NCBI GenBank assembly: GCA_026770025.1
Contig: JAMXDE010000009.1
Span: 1,215,001 to 1,279,000, forward strand
Direction of reading: 5' to 3'
DNA from: Craspedostauros australis
Taxonomy: Eukaryota; Bacillariophyta; Bacillariophyceae; Mastogloiales; Achnanthaceae
DNA length: 64,000 nucleotides
Part shown: piece after piece, positions 10,401-20,177 of the stretch
Layout of the letters: each line of letters opens with the position of its first letter
Position numbering within the stretch: the stretch's first letter is position 1
The notes under the pieces: model-generated
Told to the model about the DNA's origin: nothing
The model's input: the letters and a program-made list of their open reading frames with translations, nothing else
Database searches by the model: none
Translations under genes and position numbers: made by a program

Positions 10401-10908
10401 GCTCTGCAAAGACATTGCGACGCTGCCCACCACCATCAGCACGTTATTCGAATGCATCTTGCACTGCGACGCTTTGAATGACAAGATCGTGATGGCCGCG
10501 ATGCGTGCCATCCTGTCCATACCCTGCAACGTATTTGTGGACAGCAACGCTACTGTCGGCGCGGTCTTGGGCCATGTCATACCTCGCAAGTCGCTGCGAC
10601 CTTTGCTCAAGTACCTCTTGGCATGCGCTTCCATTAGCGACGCCTGCACGGTGCTGAAGTCGATCGGCATGGACGATTTGCAGGCGTTGTACGTGTGGAT
10701 GGTGGAGGAAGATGGCATCCCATCGCACGCGTTCGAGATCTTCGCATTGGCCATGCAGCGACCTGGTTTGCGAGTCGAGGCCAGCATCGAGCAGAGCTTC
10801 AAATCTCGTGCGTTGCATGAATACAAAAAGGAAATGACAGATGGTGCCGATACAGACGCAAACGATGGTGCGGAGAATGGGGATGACGACTTGGGCGACG
10901 AATTGTGA
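7462..10908 (+). CDS. HEATR6-like HEAT-repeat protein
   Basis: 1148 residues, single exon, from the ATG at 7462 (MSHSRWDALSPSNEDR). The N-terminal 130 residues are basic and disordered (Arg/Gln/Ser-rich). The rest is an all-helical solenoid. The C-terminal part matches the order of HEATR6 family segments: VRSISLLAIGNAAHSW, then NDKVVGNAIRALGHV, then KKHGWGACNAMAHVLSSPLC, then NDKIVMAAMRAILSI. Human HEATR6 is of similar length (about 1180). HEAT solenoids act as protein-binding scaffolds; the molecular role of this family is poorly known. A poly-Ser tract (DASSSSSSSSF, about residue 633) interrupts the solenoid. The C terminus is strongly acidic. Assignment to the HEATR6 family is good; the specific function is unknown. 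Confidence 0.75.
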   Translation: MSHSRWDALSPSNEDRSNDRNKKLPQESAWRQSTNNARQTTTSFRKNESARGQATSKYTPPSHRNNHHKRSAKSGNTKYPQGKLRQSHSQQQTKQQPWRRKGQTGRQKREIEEQWDRLLEALGQAPSPNDETSGTQPDIALEGAIRDTVKVLTSSAPSNKADGMLPKAPSTIDQLIDILVSAQQASRQLHQPIVMLIRCIIVHQHFHLLSLNSNRITRRLFLHCVQHPGDTATMQVLCLMTMHFVARLAPEQTAIQSVAQVFLPVLEGAVVAKSTSCTVDVLQTMHTMFLHPQHVSSMMGSLIKDVNDEGLEDYIVNPLRYRILDVLQKLLCKYDDKNDATAKVSVVTWSCKALTACFTALHKLDAKTQSKHDLNPTVSSSVQLLATRIIVAGDCQENTDSDLRLATLHLLLSLLQYAPTKGVEVGIRLLLDSTSPRSTTSAASSKEQAQQPISPLFRMMRAIETSSHSQRQQVVACQLIASILDHASSKQLFGPTLRGSLSTSRSYHAASTSHGYVGRVVAMLESTISCIRVMFRLDYEQQPQHASDMMQSICKLLLAFFKKETSTDAGLLRQSAKLWGDIAVAIVDTTRWTPTIRKELATSLVATLGGQITPDGKVVSICAAAKRWLQDASSSSSSSSFISNLFDDLHKTASAQRVKKEDRDIALLLLTEIIKSGESAPALDVNRCQELATAFWEATNKEISFKVLSSVLAGRRKLLDRCVEWPAHLQPITMLPMIVPFLSQGIGDPSPAVTCLAASCYSLLTSSDWIYLDNPSSAQPSSPQKDAHDSSSHSHLRMILQRCSPNPQNSGKVRIAACKAVAEFGNEYFAFAPSIDTAHNHLSEIQVAMLITMNDSNPQVRSISLLAIGNAAHSWHRNWGVDVAWMMDTVLQVQTNLTHTNDKVVGNAIRALGHVSRVYAHEDVALYTTTLEQLTIKVSNALHAALHRDTATTMSWKQRSSAKKHGWGACNAMAHVLSSPLCKDIATLPTTISTLFECILHCDALNDKIVMAAMRAILSIPCNVFVDSNATVGAVLGHVIPRKSLRPLLKYLLACASISDACTVLKSIGMDDLQALYVWMVEEDGIPSHAFEIFALAMQRPGLRVEASIEQSFKSRALHEYKKEMTDGADTDANDGAENGDDDLGDEL

Positions 10909-11004
10909 CGTGGGTGGAGAAGCACTGCGAAGAAAATTACGACTGACTATTGCTTCCCATTAATCCAACTACGGCATATTCCATCTCTTTGCATTTGCGT
11001 TCGC

Positions 11005-12716
11005 TCAATGATCATCCTGCATGACCCACGGAGGACACCCGATGGCCGGCAGATTCTCCTGCGGCGCGGCGCAGCTCGCAATCTTCTCATCCCACGTGTT
11101 CATGACGCAGTACCATTCCCCATCGTTGGTCCGATCCATGACGTTGGACTTGGCGTCCATGGTGCGCAGGATGGTGCGCCACTTTCCGCAGGATGGGTTG
11201 CAGCAGCGGATCCATTCGTAGGGCTCCTTGGCGTTGGTGGTGACCTGCCGCTTCTTTCCCCGCGTGAGCGTTGGCTGGCGTGCCTCGTAGGCCTCGTTGC
11301 TTTGGAGGCGGCGCACCCAGACGCGCAGGTGCTTTCGCGTGCGCGCATCTGCGGCGCTTTCGGGGGTGTGGGAGGTATCGTACTCTTCCTCCGGTGCGGA
11401 GCATCTGGCACGTTCCGGGTCGTTCTTGTTCATGGAGCAGTACCACTTGGATGGCAGCTTCTTTTCGTCGACGACGCCGCGGAGACGACGCCACTTCTTG
11501 CATTTATCGCACTCCACCCAGGTCGCGTTGCTCTGACCGGCAGTCTGGCCGAAGATGGATCCCTCGTCCTTGTCGAGATCGTTGCCGCTGCCCGAATCGC
11601 TCTTGTCCGTCATGCGATCGCTGTCGTTGTGGCCCGATCCGCTGGACGTGCGATCATCCTCCTTGACGCGCTTGCCCTTTTTCTTCTTCTTGCGAGCATG
11701 GCGGCGGGACTCGGTGTCGTCGTGCAGAGAAGGTGCTCCCATGGCGCCGAATGCAGCAGCTCCCTTGGAGGCGGTGCCTGATGCTGCACGCTCCAACCAC
11801 AGATGCTTGCGCGCCGCCTGCATGAGATGGTTGCGATCGAAGCGGATGCTCTGCCCCCTGTAGATGCAATGGGTGTCCTCGCCTTCCGAATCCGTCTCGA
11901 CGATGGATCCATTCGCCGAGTACTGATCTTCCTCAAGCGCTTTCCGCATCTGTTCGTTGGAAGCAATCTGCGCAGAAGTCAGGCCATTCTCACGATCCGC
12001 CGCCGCTTTGCGCTGCTGCTTCCGGTTCTTCTTTGCCTTGTTGTTGGCGTCATCCTTCTCTTTTTCCTTCTCCTTCTCCTTTTCTTTCTCCGGGTGGTGC
12101 TGTTGCTGCTGCATCGCGTGCATATTGGAGGAGAGTGTTGTTGGCGGAGCAGTATGTGCGTGCGTCCGTAAGTTGGGAAGAAATGAGTATTCAGTGCCAG
12201 TCGTGCCGTTCGTGTTGATGTAGCCGTTGGTGATGTTGCGATCGCCGTGATAAGCATGGATCGGTGCGCCATGGCGTGCGGAATTCAATAGAATGCAATG
12301 GGGTGTGGGAAGGGCAAAGAGACGTGAGTGAAGTGTGCATGGCTGCGCATGCCTGCGCATTGCGGTGATGCAGCGTTCCATTTGACGATACCGCGACCAG
12401 TCAACCCCAACAATGTTGTCAAAACCTTCGCATCTGAATCATGGATGACATCCGTGACTGGGATGCCCAACAGACACAAGAGACGCACCTTCTGACGGCG
12501 CTGCTTGATCTTCTTGTGCTTCTTGGGTGGTTCATGGGCACCACCGGCGCCATCCCCCGTGGGCGGAGGCGTGGCGGTCTTGCGCTTCTTGCGGATGACC
12601 TTCTTCTTGCGCACTTCCGAGCCAGACGCAGCGGGACGATCTGCGCCGGAAGAGACGTGCATGGATTGCGACGCGGCCGACGACGACATGATCGCTTCGC
12701 TGTTGCGGTGCTTCAT
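11005..12716 (-). CDS. Tandem CW-type zinc-finger protein (two exons)
   Basis: Two-exon model: exon 1 12716-12489 (ATG, 76 codons, ending RRQK with donor GTGCGT), intron about 12488-12109, exon 2 about 12108-11005. Both junctions are phase 0. The product is about 443 residues. Exon 1 encodes a Ser-rich stretch and a Lys/Arg cluster (RKKKVIRKKRK), a likely nuclear signal. Exon 2 begins with a (KE)n run, then two CW domains: residues about 269-320 (WVECDKCKKWRRL ... WYCSMN ... RCSAPEE) and 371-425 (WIRCCNPSCGKWR ... EWYCVMNTWDEKIASCAAP). CW fingers bind methylated histone H3 Lys4, so a chromatin reader role is inferred. The acceptor could be 3 bp further in because of the CAGCAG repeat. Alternatively the gene starts within the exon 2 frame at 12381, but that upstream part is low in content. 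Confidence 0.7.
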
Positions 12717-13624
12717 GTGATGTTTGTCGTGTTGTTGCTTGGGTGATGGGCGCGGTGGTGGATGCGTAGGTGTGTGGATGCTTGGGTCTCTGGTTGAATG
12801 AGGGGACCGCACTGCTGCCAACGGAGGATGGGTGCGAATCCAACCGTCGCTTGTGACTCTGTCCAACCAAGAGCGAGTGTCGGCGCTTGCAATGCCGAAC
12901 TTGTCCTCTGCTTCCTCAATGCCTGTCCCAACAAAAGTATAATAACTTGGGATGGAGTATGTGACGATGCTTCAATGCTGCCTCGCTATCACCCTTCCTC
13001 AGATTGCAATGCTGCACCTCCCTTCTCTGCTCAGTGCTCTTCTCTGTCGTTCGCAATCTCCTGACTGCTGCCTCTTGTGTTTGGTGTGAAGTGTTCTCGA
13101 TTGTTTTTGTGTCTGTGTTGTCGGTCTTGTCGGAGCCGTTGTTGAGGTTGTCGCGTTGTGTCAGAAGCTCTCCGCCTCGTTTTTCGGCGTTTTTGTGTAT
13201 CAATCTGACTTTTGTCACGTCGATTCTTGTTGGCGTTCATTTGCGTTGCGCGCGGTTCGCGCACTTTTCGGAACTGTCAGATTCAACTATCGACCCATTC
13301 GACCATCCGAATCTGGATATTGCCGCAACTTCCAATAGTTCAGAACAAACCCCGCGAAATCGGAGCGACGATAAATCCGCCAACTCCGACCGATGGATAC
13401 CCGCGCAGATGTGCACAACACCACCCACAACCAACAGATCGAAAGATCGACAAATCCGAGAGCATCAAGTCCACAAACCGGCCAGGCCGCGCGTGCTTCC
13501 TGGGCGTCTCCGCAGGCCCATCAACCTCCGAACAGGACGTCAGCCGGCAAGGCACACCCGAGGTCATTCGTTCATTCATCCGTCCATTCACTCGGCAAGC
13601 ACACAGACAAGCACGAAACCAACG
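12717..13624. promoter_or_regulatory. Divergent intergenic region
   Basis: About 908 bp between the CW gene and the FtsH-like gene. The plus-strand frame of the latter stays open through the right half (from about 13004) with an ATG at 13409, so part may be coding. The left half shows nothing recognisable. Confidence 0.4.
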
Positions 13625-15747
13625 ATGAGAAAATACAGCAAATTGCACACCATGGATACGGAGACAGCGACGGATGTAGCCACAGTTACAGAAACAGAAA
13701 CAGAGATAGGCGCAGACAGAGACGCAGGTCGAGACAGACATCACACCATGGTCGCAACGAATGACTCCATCACTCAGACGGAAGGATCCGAAGTCGGCGA
13801 TGACCTCCTCAAGCCGTTCGATCTTCTTCTGGATCCCAAGACGGAATCGGCACAAAGATCGGCGAAACGTCGCAGATCGGATTGGAGGCACCAGGTGATT
13901 GTGGCGTTGCAGTGCGTCCTGGGAGTCAGCTCCCACCATAATCACCATCATCATCATCATCATCATAACCATAACGACCATCACAGGGGCGTGGCTTCCG
14001 TCAATCGATCCGATCAAGACAGCAGCAGCTTCGATCATCTCACTCGCGCCGAGGATTACGAGCATGATGACAGCCAGCGACCATCGCGGCGCAGACGGTC
14101 TTTCCTCTATGCTGGATTGCTGGCCATCGGCGTGGGCTCCATCTACAGCTTGAGACGACCGTTGCGACAGCGCATGCGGCTCCTCATTCCCGTCATTCTG
14201 GCGGCGCTGCGGCGACCCGACTACGCTGGTGCCAAGGAGGTGCCCATCTCGTGGCTGCGCGATGCGGCGCTGGTCGGGGTCGTCAAGCGGGCCCTCGTGG
14301 ATTCCACGACGATCATCTTTCAGGTGCACGGCAAGTGGAAGCGATCCGCCCTGCCGCCCAACAGCCCGTCCATCCAGGCGGATCTCATGGATGCCTTGTC
14401 GCGTGGCGGATGTCCCGACATCGCTGCCCTGCCGCAGTCGCTGTCGTCCAAAGCATCCGCCGCTCTGCTCGTCGCGCTGCCCTTCGTGTACCTCGCCTTC
14501 GCCTACCGCATGCTCAAGAACATGCATGGCGGAGAAGACATACTGTCCAACGTCACGCCGCATCGCCGTCAGCAGACCACCTTCCGCGATGTTGCGGGCT
14601 TGCCCAACGTCATCCCGGAGCTGTACGAGATCGTGTCCTACCTCGAGAATCCGCAGCACTACCAGCAGCTCGGCGCCACACCACCGCGTGGTGTGCTGTT
14701 GCACGGACCACCCGGCACGGGCAAGACCCTGCTCGCCAAGGCGGTGGCCGGGGAGGCCAACTGCGATGCCTTCCTCGTCTGCAGCGGCAGCGATTTTTGT
14801 GAAATGTACGTGGGTCGCGGCAGCGCGCGTGTGCGTGCCGTCTTCCGCAAGGCCCGCAACGACGCGTACCGCAACCGTTTCGGGGTGTGGCATTCCCTCT
14901 TGTCGTGGATGGCACCTGTCTCCACGAAGCCAGCCACGGCCATCATCTTCATCGACGAGCTCGACGCGTTGGCCAAATCCAGATCCATCGATTCCATGAA
15001 CAGCAACGATGAGCGGGATCAGACCTTGAATCAGCTGCTGACGGAAATGGATGGATTTCAAACGACCTCGAAGGCCGTCACGGTCATCGTCATTGCCGCG
15101 AGCAATCGTGCAGGTACGTTGATTGTGGAATGTGCTCTGACTGTGCACGTCGCTTTCGAATGATTGCGGAGTGCAAAACCCACACGAACAACTGTGATGC
15201 ATCCAATCGCTCATCAACTCACTGCTTCATTTTCTGCATTCATTCATTTGTTGGTTGGTTGGTTTTATGCGCGCCTGCATGCCATGCAACCTGCTCTACA
15301 CCTTATCTTATCTTCCTTTCTCTTCTCTTTTCGCTCATCCACCCATCCATCTGCCCATGCGTTCATCTGTGTGCCTGCGTGCTTTCCTGCACTTTTGCAC
15401 CATCAGATGTCCTCGATCCAGCCATCCTGCGCAGATTCGATCGACAGATCCACGTTGGATATCCCGACGCTGATGGCCGCAGAGACATCTTCAAAGTCCA
15501 AACCAGGAGCATCAACTGCGCACCCAACATCGAGTGGGATCGTCTGGCCTCGAAAGACCTCACCGATGCCTTTTCCGGTGGTGATATTCGCACGGTCGTC
15601 AATGATGCAGCCTTGCTGGCCACGCGCCAACGCAGCGGCCAGGTCTCGCAGCCTCATTTGGAGCTCGCCATTCAGCGACTGCGCGACGCCAAGCAGGCCG
15701 TGCGTCGTCCCTCTCCGTTGTTCCTCATCCCGCCGCCCAACCGATGA
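13625..15747 (+). CDS. FtsH-like AAA ATPase lacking the M41 protease (two exons)
   Basis: Exon 1 ends at 15113 (donor GTACGT), exon 2 starts at 15407 (acceptor CATCAG), with a 293-nt intron. Joining them restores the arginine-finger region [16 protein letters not shown]. The start is uncertain: in-frame ATGs at 13409, 13625, 13652 and 13748; from 13625 the product is about 609 residues. Order: basic/acidic N terminus, a His-rich stretch ([17 protein letters not shown]), TM helix ([15 protein letters not shown]), an FtsH-type small domain, a second TM helix ([20 protein letters not shown]), then the AAA module. Walker A GPPGTGKT is at about 361, Walker [11 protein letters not shown] at about 440-449. 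About 25 extra residues ([14 protein letters not shown]...) lie between them. The protein ends right after the lid domain with no HExxH, so it cannot be a protease; it resembles the FtsHi group of plastid pseudo-proteases. The location is unproven. Confidence 0.8.
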
Positions 15748-16005
15748 GCATCGTCAATGAATATCGGGTGTGTGCGCAAGCAGAAGGACTTAACTCTGCT
15801 CCACTCTACGAGTATGCGACTGTGGTATTATGTAACGTTTATCCTAATAGAGCATTTAATACAGTATGATGTCAATGAACGTCCGCTAATCGGACCTTCT
15901 CGAAAATGGATTGTACAGAGGTGGAGCCTGCGCATGGTCGAGGTGGCTGTCGGCGCAGGGCGAGTCCTCGTCCGGGGTAAAAACAACTCTGCGAGTTTCG
16001 GTGCG

Positions 16006-16043
<38 letters not shown>

Positions 16044-16111
16044 AGAAAGGCTTCTGAGCTGTCTCCACAAGGGATGGATTCGGTGGATCGACGGCAAAGT
16101 TGACAATGGAA
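15748..16111. repeat. Convergent intergenic with (TC)16 microsatellite
   Basis: 364 bp between converging genes. A perfect 32-bp TC dinucleotide run lies at 16011-16042. No gene is recognised. Confidence 0.7.
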
Positions 16112-16818
16112 TCATCGTTGGCTCTCGTCCAGTCGATACAGCGAATGAAAAGGGCGCCCCCACAACATAAGAATGTCGTCGTCAGCGCCGTTGCCCGCCG
16201 GTGGCAGCGCTGGGGCCTCGTCTTGTTGGTGTCTGTTGAACACACCTGGCATCGCTTGTGCCGCCATATCTGCCTCTCGTGCAATGGCTGCGAAGGGATA
16301 ATCATAAGAGATAATCATAGAAGAGAGTGCGGCAGCAGAACGCAAATATCAACGATCGGTGAGAATCTGCAAGCGCATGGGAGGGCATCCGGGCACGCAA
16401 TGCCACTGTGGAGAGTAAGGAAGAGTGCAAGGAAATGCCATGGACTGCGATGCAGTGACTTACCAACGCGACTCTGAGCGTCTTGCAATGCTTGGGGATC
16501 GATAGGAGCGGGCCGACTCTTTTCGCGTAGCGCATGTTGAATGGTGATGAAGTTCTGAGACTCGCTACGTTCGTCCCAGATCAATTGACCATTGACAAGA
16601 CGAACGTTCCCGACGAAGAGGCCCGATGTCTCTTCGTTGATTCTTGCACGGGCAAGCTGTACCACCCGCCACTTCTCACCTCTCGGCGCATTGCGATAGT
16701 ACGCCCACAACACCCAGATGATGCATCTGTAGATGATGTTCGCTGGATGATTCACGTGGGATCTGCCACCGTTTGTGCGCCAGATGTGATGATCGGGCGG
16801 TGGTGTTGCGTCTGCCAT
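16112..16818 (-). CDS. Small protein of unknown family (two exons)
   Basis: Exon 1 16818-16464 (ATG, MADATPPPDHHIWRTNGG; donor GTAAGT), intron 16463-16288 (176 nt, acceptor TTCGCAG), exon 2 16287-16112. The split codon (g|cc) keeps the frame and gives a 176-residue protein. One hydrophobic segment (NIIYRCIIWVLWAYYRNA, about residues 28-45) may be a membrane helix. It is followed by a compact basic part (GEKWRVVQLARARINEETSG, RLVNGQLIWDERSES). The C-terminal part is Gln/Ala/Asp-rich. The family is not recognised. The consensus donor and the phase match support a real gene. Confidence 0.5.
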
Positions 16819-17729
16819 TGTCGGCAATGAGAGATGATGTTGTGCTCGTCGTTGTTGCTTCTCATTTTTGTGTGTAGGAATAGCGATACGAAGCGATAGG
16901 TCTGTCCATTCGCCACCTATCCGTCGAAGCGCAACGACGCAGCGAAGAACACAGAAACAGCACCGCCACCGTGGGCAACAGAACCGTCGTCGCGGCCAAC
17001 CATCGGATTTGTGTCTTGTTTGGCCGCAGTTGGGGTTCATCGGCCCGACGGGTCTGTCAGAACAGCATCCTGACTCCAACGATGGCAACGCCTGCGGGGC
17101 GGCTTCGAGCGGCAGACCGCGTCAGGGGGATGCCTTGTTCCGCAGCGATCAGTTCGTACAGCCCAAGCCACGCAGTCGTGTTTCGTTTGTTGCATTGGGA
17201 TCGCCGTCATGACGCTTCCTCGCTCTGGCACAACACATCGTCCAGATGGTGCTGGTGCTGGTGCTGGCTTTGTCGACAGACTTTGTGAGAACGATCCCTT
17301 TGACGCAGGTCGACAAATCGAGCGTCAGCAATCGTTCGCTGTGACGTCATGACTTGTCACTTCCATTGTTCCGTGCGTCACTTTCGTCATTGTTGATGTT
17401 CTTCGTGAACGATTCGAGCATCCTCTAGTACGTGCTACTATGTTCCGAACAGTTTTCGGCGCGACACGGGGCCGGCGCGTTTCTAACCAAAAAGGGTGAA
17501 TTCCGGAAGCAGCGGTAAAACTGTGTCTTGCTCGGTTCGGAAAGAGGACTGTTAATTCGAATTCGTGTGCTGTTTGATAACACGATTCGGTGGGAAAAGC
17601 CTTGCAAATGGCCTTTTTAGGGAAACCGTTTGATGCAGTTCACATGGAGTGAACTTGCAGAAGTAGAGTTGCTATGATGAATCTTGGGCTTGTGTGTTCT
17701 GAGTTTGTTAGCTTTTTGTTGTTGTAATT

Positions 17730-18180
17730 GAAGGATGAAGAAACGGTGTTCACACAGTCAATACAACTCTGCACTGATCCTCCTGGTTCAGTGTTGAGGT
17801 CAGACAATGGTGCTTCCTCTACTCATCTTTCCATATGATGTTGCTTTGCAATGTAGAGTACACCGCTCAGCATTATGTTGAAGTTGCAAAGAGGATGCAG
17901 CAGCACTTAATGTCAGAATTCATAGCTGGATTCCCTGCTCTTGTTGAAACAGGTTGGATATCCATGGCATTGCCATGACAATGTGGTTGTTCCCATAGTC
18001 AAAGATGGAATCAAATGGAATCGCAATTCAAAAGATCAGGAGAGCATAAGGCACCCAGATAGTCTAAATCTGATCGATCATGGTACGAAGTTAGGCAATG
18101 ATTTGCGAGTGAAGAAGAGGAGAAGGAGGAAGATGTTGTGGTCATTGGGGTTGGAATGCTTGTGTAATGCTAACTATTGA
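17730..18180 (+). mobile_element. Possible decayed retrotransposon integrase relic
   Basis: One frame reads TDPPGSVLRSDNGASS (about 17773-17823), like the RSDNG segment around the second catalytic Asp of retroviral-type integrases. Shortly after, another frame reads VEYTAQHYVEVAKRMQQHLM, loosely like the segment that follows it in copia integrases. Several stops and frameshifts break it. The match is short, so it is a weak call. Confidence 0.3.
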
Positions 18181-19242
18181 GCATCGACGCAGGACACTGT
18201 AAGTTGGGAGGTAGTCTGTCCTCACTGAATTCCTATTCTGTGGTTTCAGTAGATCTTGCGCACCATTATTGTTCTTGTCTGGGTGTGCCCAAATGAGTCA
18301 ATAATAATGGTATGATATCCATGAAGATACACTTTCACACAATAAACCATCTCTCCAACTCTTCTCTTGTGCATCACACCTGAGCAACACCAATCAAACC
18401 ACTGTGATAGAACAGATTACAATACAGGGTACATACTCCAAATAAAGATTGATCAGATCCGACAATGAAGTATGTAGATGGTTGGTACTGTGTTGTGCTC
18501 AAGTAGTTGATGATGAAGTTCATGAAAGCTGGCCCAATTCTGAATCTGGTGAAGTCAGAATTGTAAGCATGAAGAGTGCAATTCAAGATGATGATTGTTA
18601 GACTTGAGGAATTGGTGATAATGTAGGGGAGAACGCGTCCTTCTGCAATTGATCAGATCGAGAAGGTGGCGTTCACTGGAAGTCTGTTGGGAACTCAAAT
18701 GTTATTACAAACTTAAGAGTTGTGAGCTTACTCTCTGACCTCTGTTCATGTCCATGCCTCTGCTCTTGCATTCCTCTGTTCTGCAAGCATCGGATAGGAT
18801 CTTTACATCTCTTCAGGTTCAACTGGTTTGGGCCAGTAGCTATCTCACAGTATCGTTCTTGTTTCGTGGTACCTTGTCTCTAATACCCAGTACCTTGGTA
18901 CTTCTTTAGTTTTGTTTCTCGTCGAGCTATTCGCTCGTAATGTGACCATTTCATGGTTCGTGTTGGTTCAGGATACGATTCATACGCACAACTAAGCTCG
19001 AACACGAGAGAGAGCTGTGCGGAACAAAGCATAATGCTAATAATGATGGAAGAAATGAGATTGCACAAGTTCTCACACCAATACTGTTGTGAATGATGTC
19101 CTGCACTGTTTGGATCCACATGTGTGAGGAATGCATGCTTGCAAGTGCAGGGGTGAAAGCAAGATCAGATGGCATGGTCTGGTCCATGATGACAATCATC
19201 GCCATACTTCTGAAGCTGTGCAATTGAGGACATCTTATTCAG

Positions 19243-19838
19243 ATATCCCTAATGAGATTTTGGGCCCCCGATGTGACAAATTTGGCACTTCACATTGACG
19301 TGACAAATTTGGATCGATGTGCCACATTTGTCACCTCTTTTGTGTTCGCATCGGTCAGCTGAGGTGGTACTGAGACTGTGTTTTCGACTTCCACACAGCG
19401 TTATCGCGGAGAGGCGCTTTTGTGTCCTCAAAACTTTTGATTTTTGTTTCTCCAGAATTGGCGTTGGTGCTTCTTTTGGTTTCCGACGGCGGTTAGACCT
19501 TCCGGTGCTTCGCAGAACTTGTTTCAGTGCTATTTCCAAGCGAAGTCTGCGATTGTCATCCAATCATTGTCTTTCAACAGTGTCTATGCACGAAGCGTTC
19601 CGGCTTGTTGAAAAATAATTTATTTATGGGGTATGTCCTTAGGGTTCTGAATTCCTTATGTGGCCTTGTTTGCAGCCGAAATTGCCTGCGCCAGAAGGTT
19701 CCAGTTAAATAATGAGAGAAGCCACCACACTGGAGGACCATGTTGGTCTGGCATGCGATCTCACCACCTACACGTGGAGGCCAAATAGTGCTGTTGATGC
19801 GAACCCAAAATCAGTGACAAATTTCTCATTAGGGATAT
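19243..19838. mobile_element. MITE-like element with 15-bp terminal inverted repeats
   Basis: ATATCCCTAATGAGA at 19243-19257 is matched by its exact reverse complement at 19824-19838. The outer flanks are similar too (TTATTCAG left; TCATTCAAT right when inverted), so the repeat may be a few bases longer, or ATAT may be a target duplication. The motif GTGACAAATTT occurs at 19273-19283, 19300-19310 and 19814-19824, with a near-match inverted at 19324-19334, as in subterminal transposase-binding repeats. No transposase is encoded in the ~596 bp, so it would be non-autonomous. Confidence 0.55.
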
Positions 19839-20177
19839 ATTGAATGAACCAATATATCTGAATTGCAAACCAGTCTGCGACACGAAAAAGCAACCCCATA
19901 TTGGTGGTTGCGGTAACATCAGTTATCAATTCCATAAGATTCATCACACACGAATAGTGCGTGACTGCATCAGTATTCATCCTGTGGTACACGAATACCA
20001 CACGGCTCGTTCGCATGGTACTATTGACGAGTGTAGTTGGAGCGTTCGATGTATCATGACGCTGGATGCGGTGCACTTGGGGACACCCATTAAACCGAAG
20101 CATACACGTACGAAATGGCGTCAAAAGTAGGATCTCTGCTATCCACATGAATAGATACAGTCACATCAACCATCAGA

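Larger units (their letters stand above)
16819..20177. other. Gene-poor 3.4-kb region with transposon relics
   Basis: No convincing gene lies here. The right-hand part is AT-richer than the genes and all frames are short and broken. It holds a possible integrase relic (17730-18180) and an inverted-repeat element (19243-19838), listed separately. The rest, including 18200-19200, shows nothing recognisable. Confidence 0.6.

Noticed and set aside
13340-15217. 625-residue minus-strand open frame
   Set aside because: Antisense to the FtsH-like AAA gene; no domain is visible and the opposite strand carries clear Walker motifs.
19768-20148. 126-residue minus-strand frame beside the large ATPase gene
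   Set aside because: Overlaps the end of the inverted-repeat element and shows no domain or coding bias.
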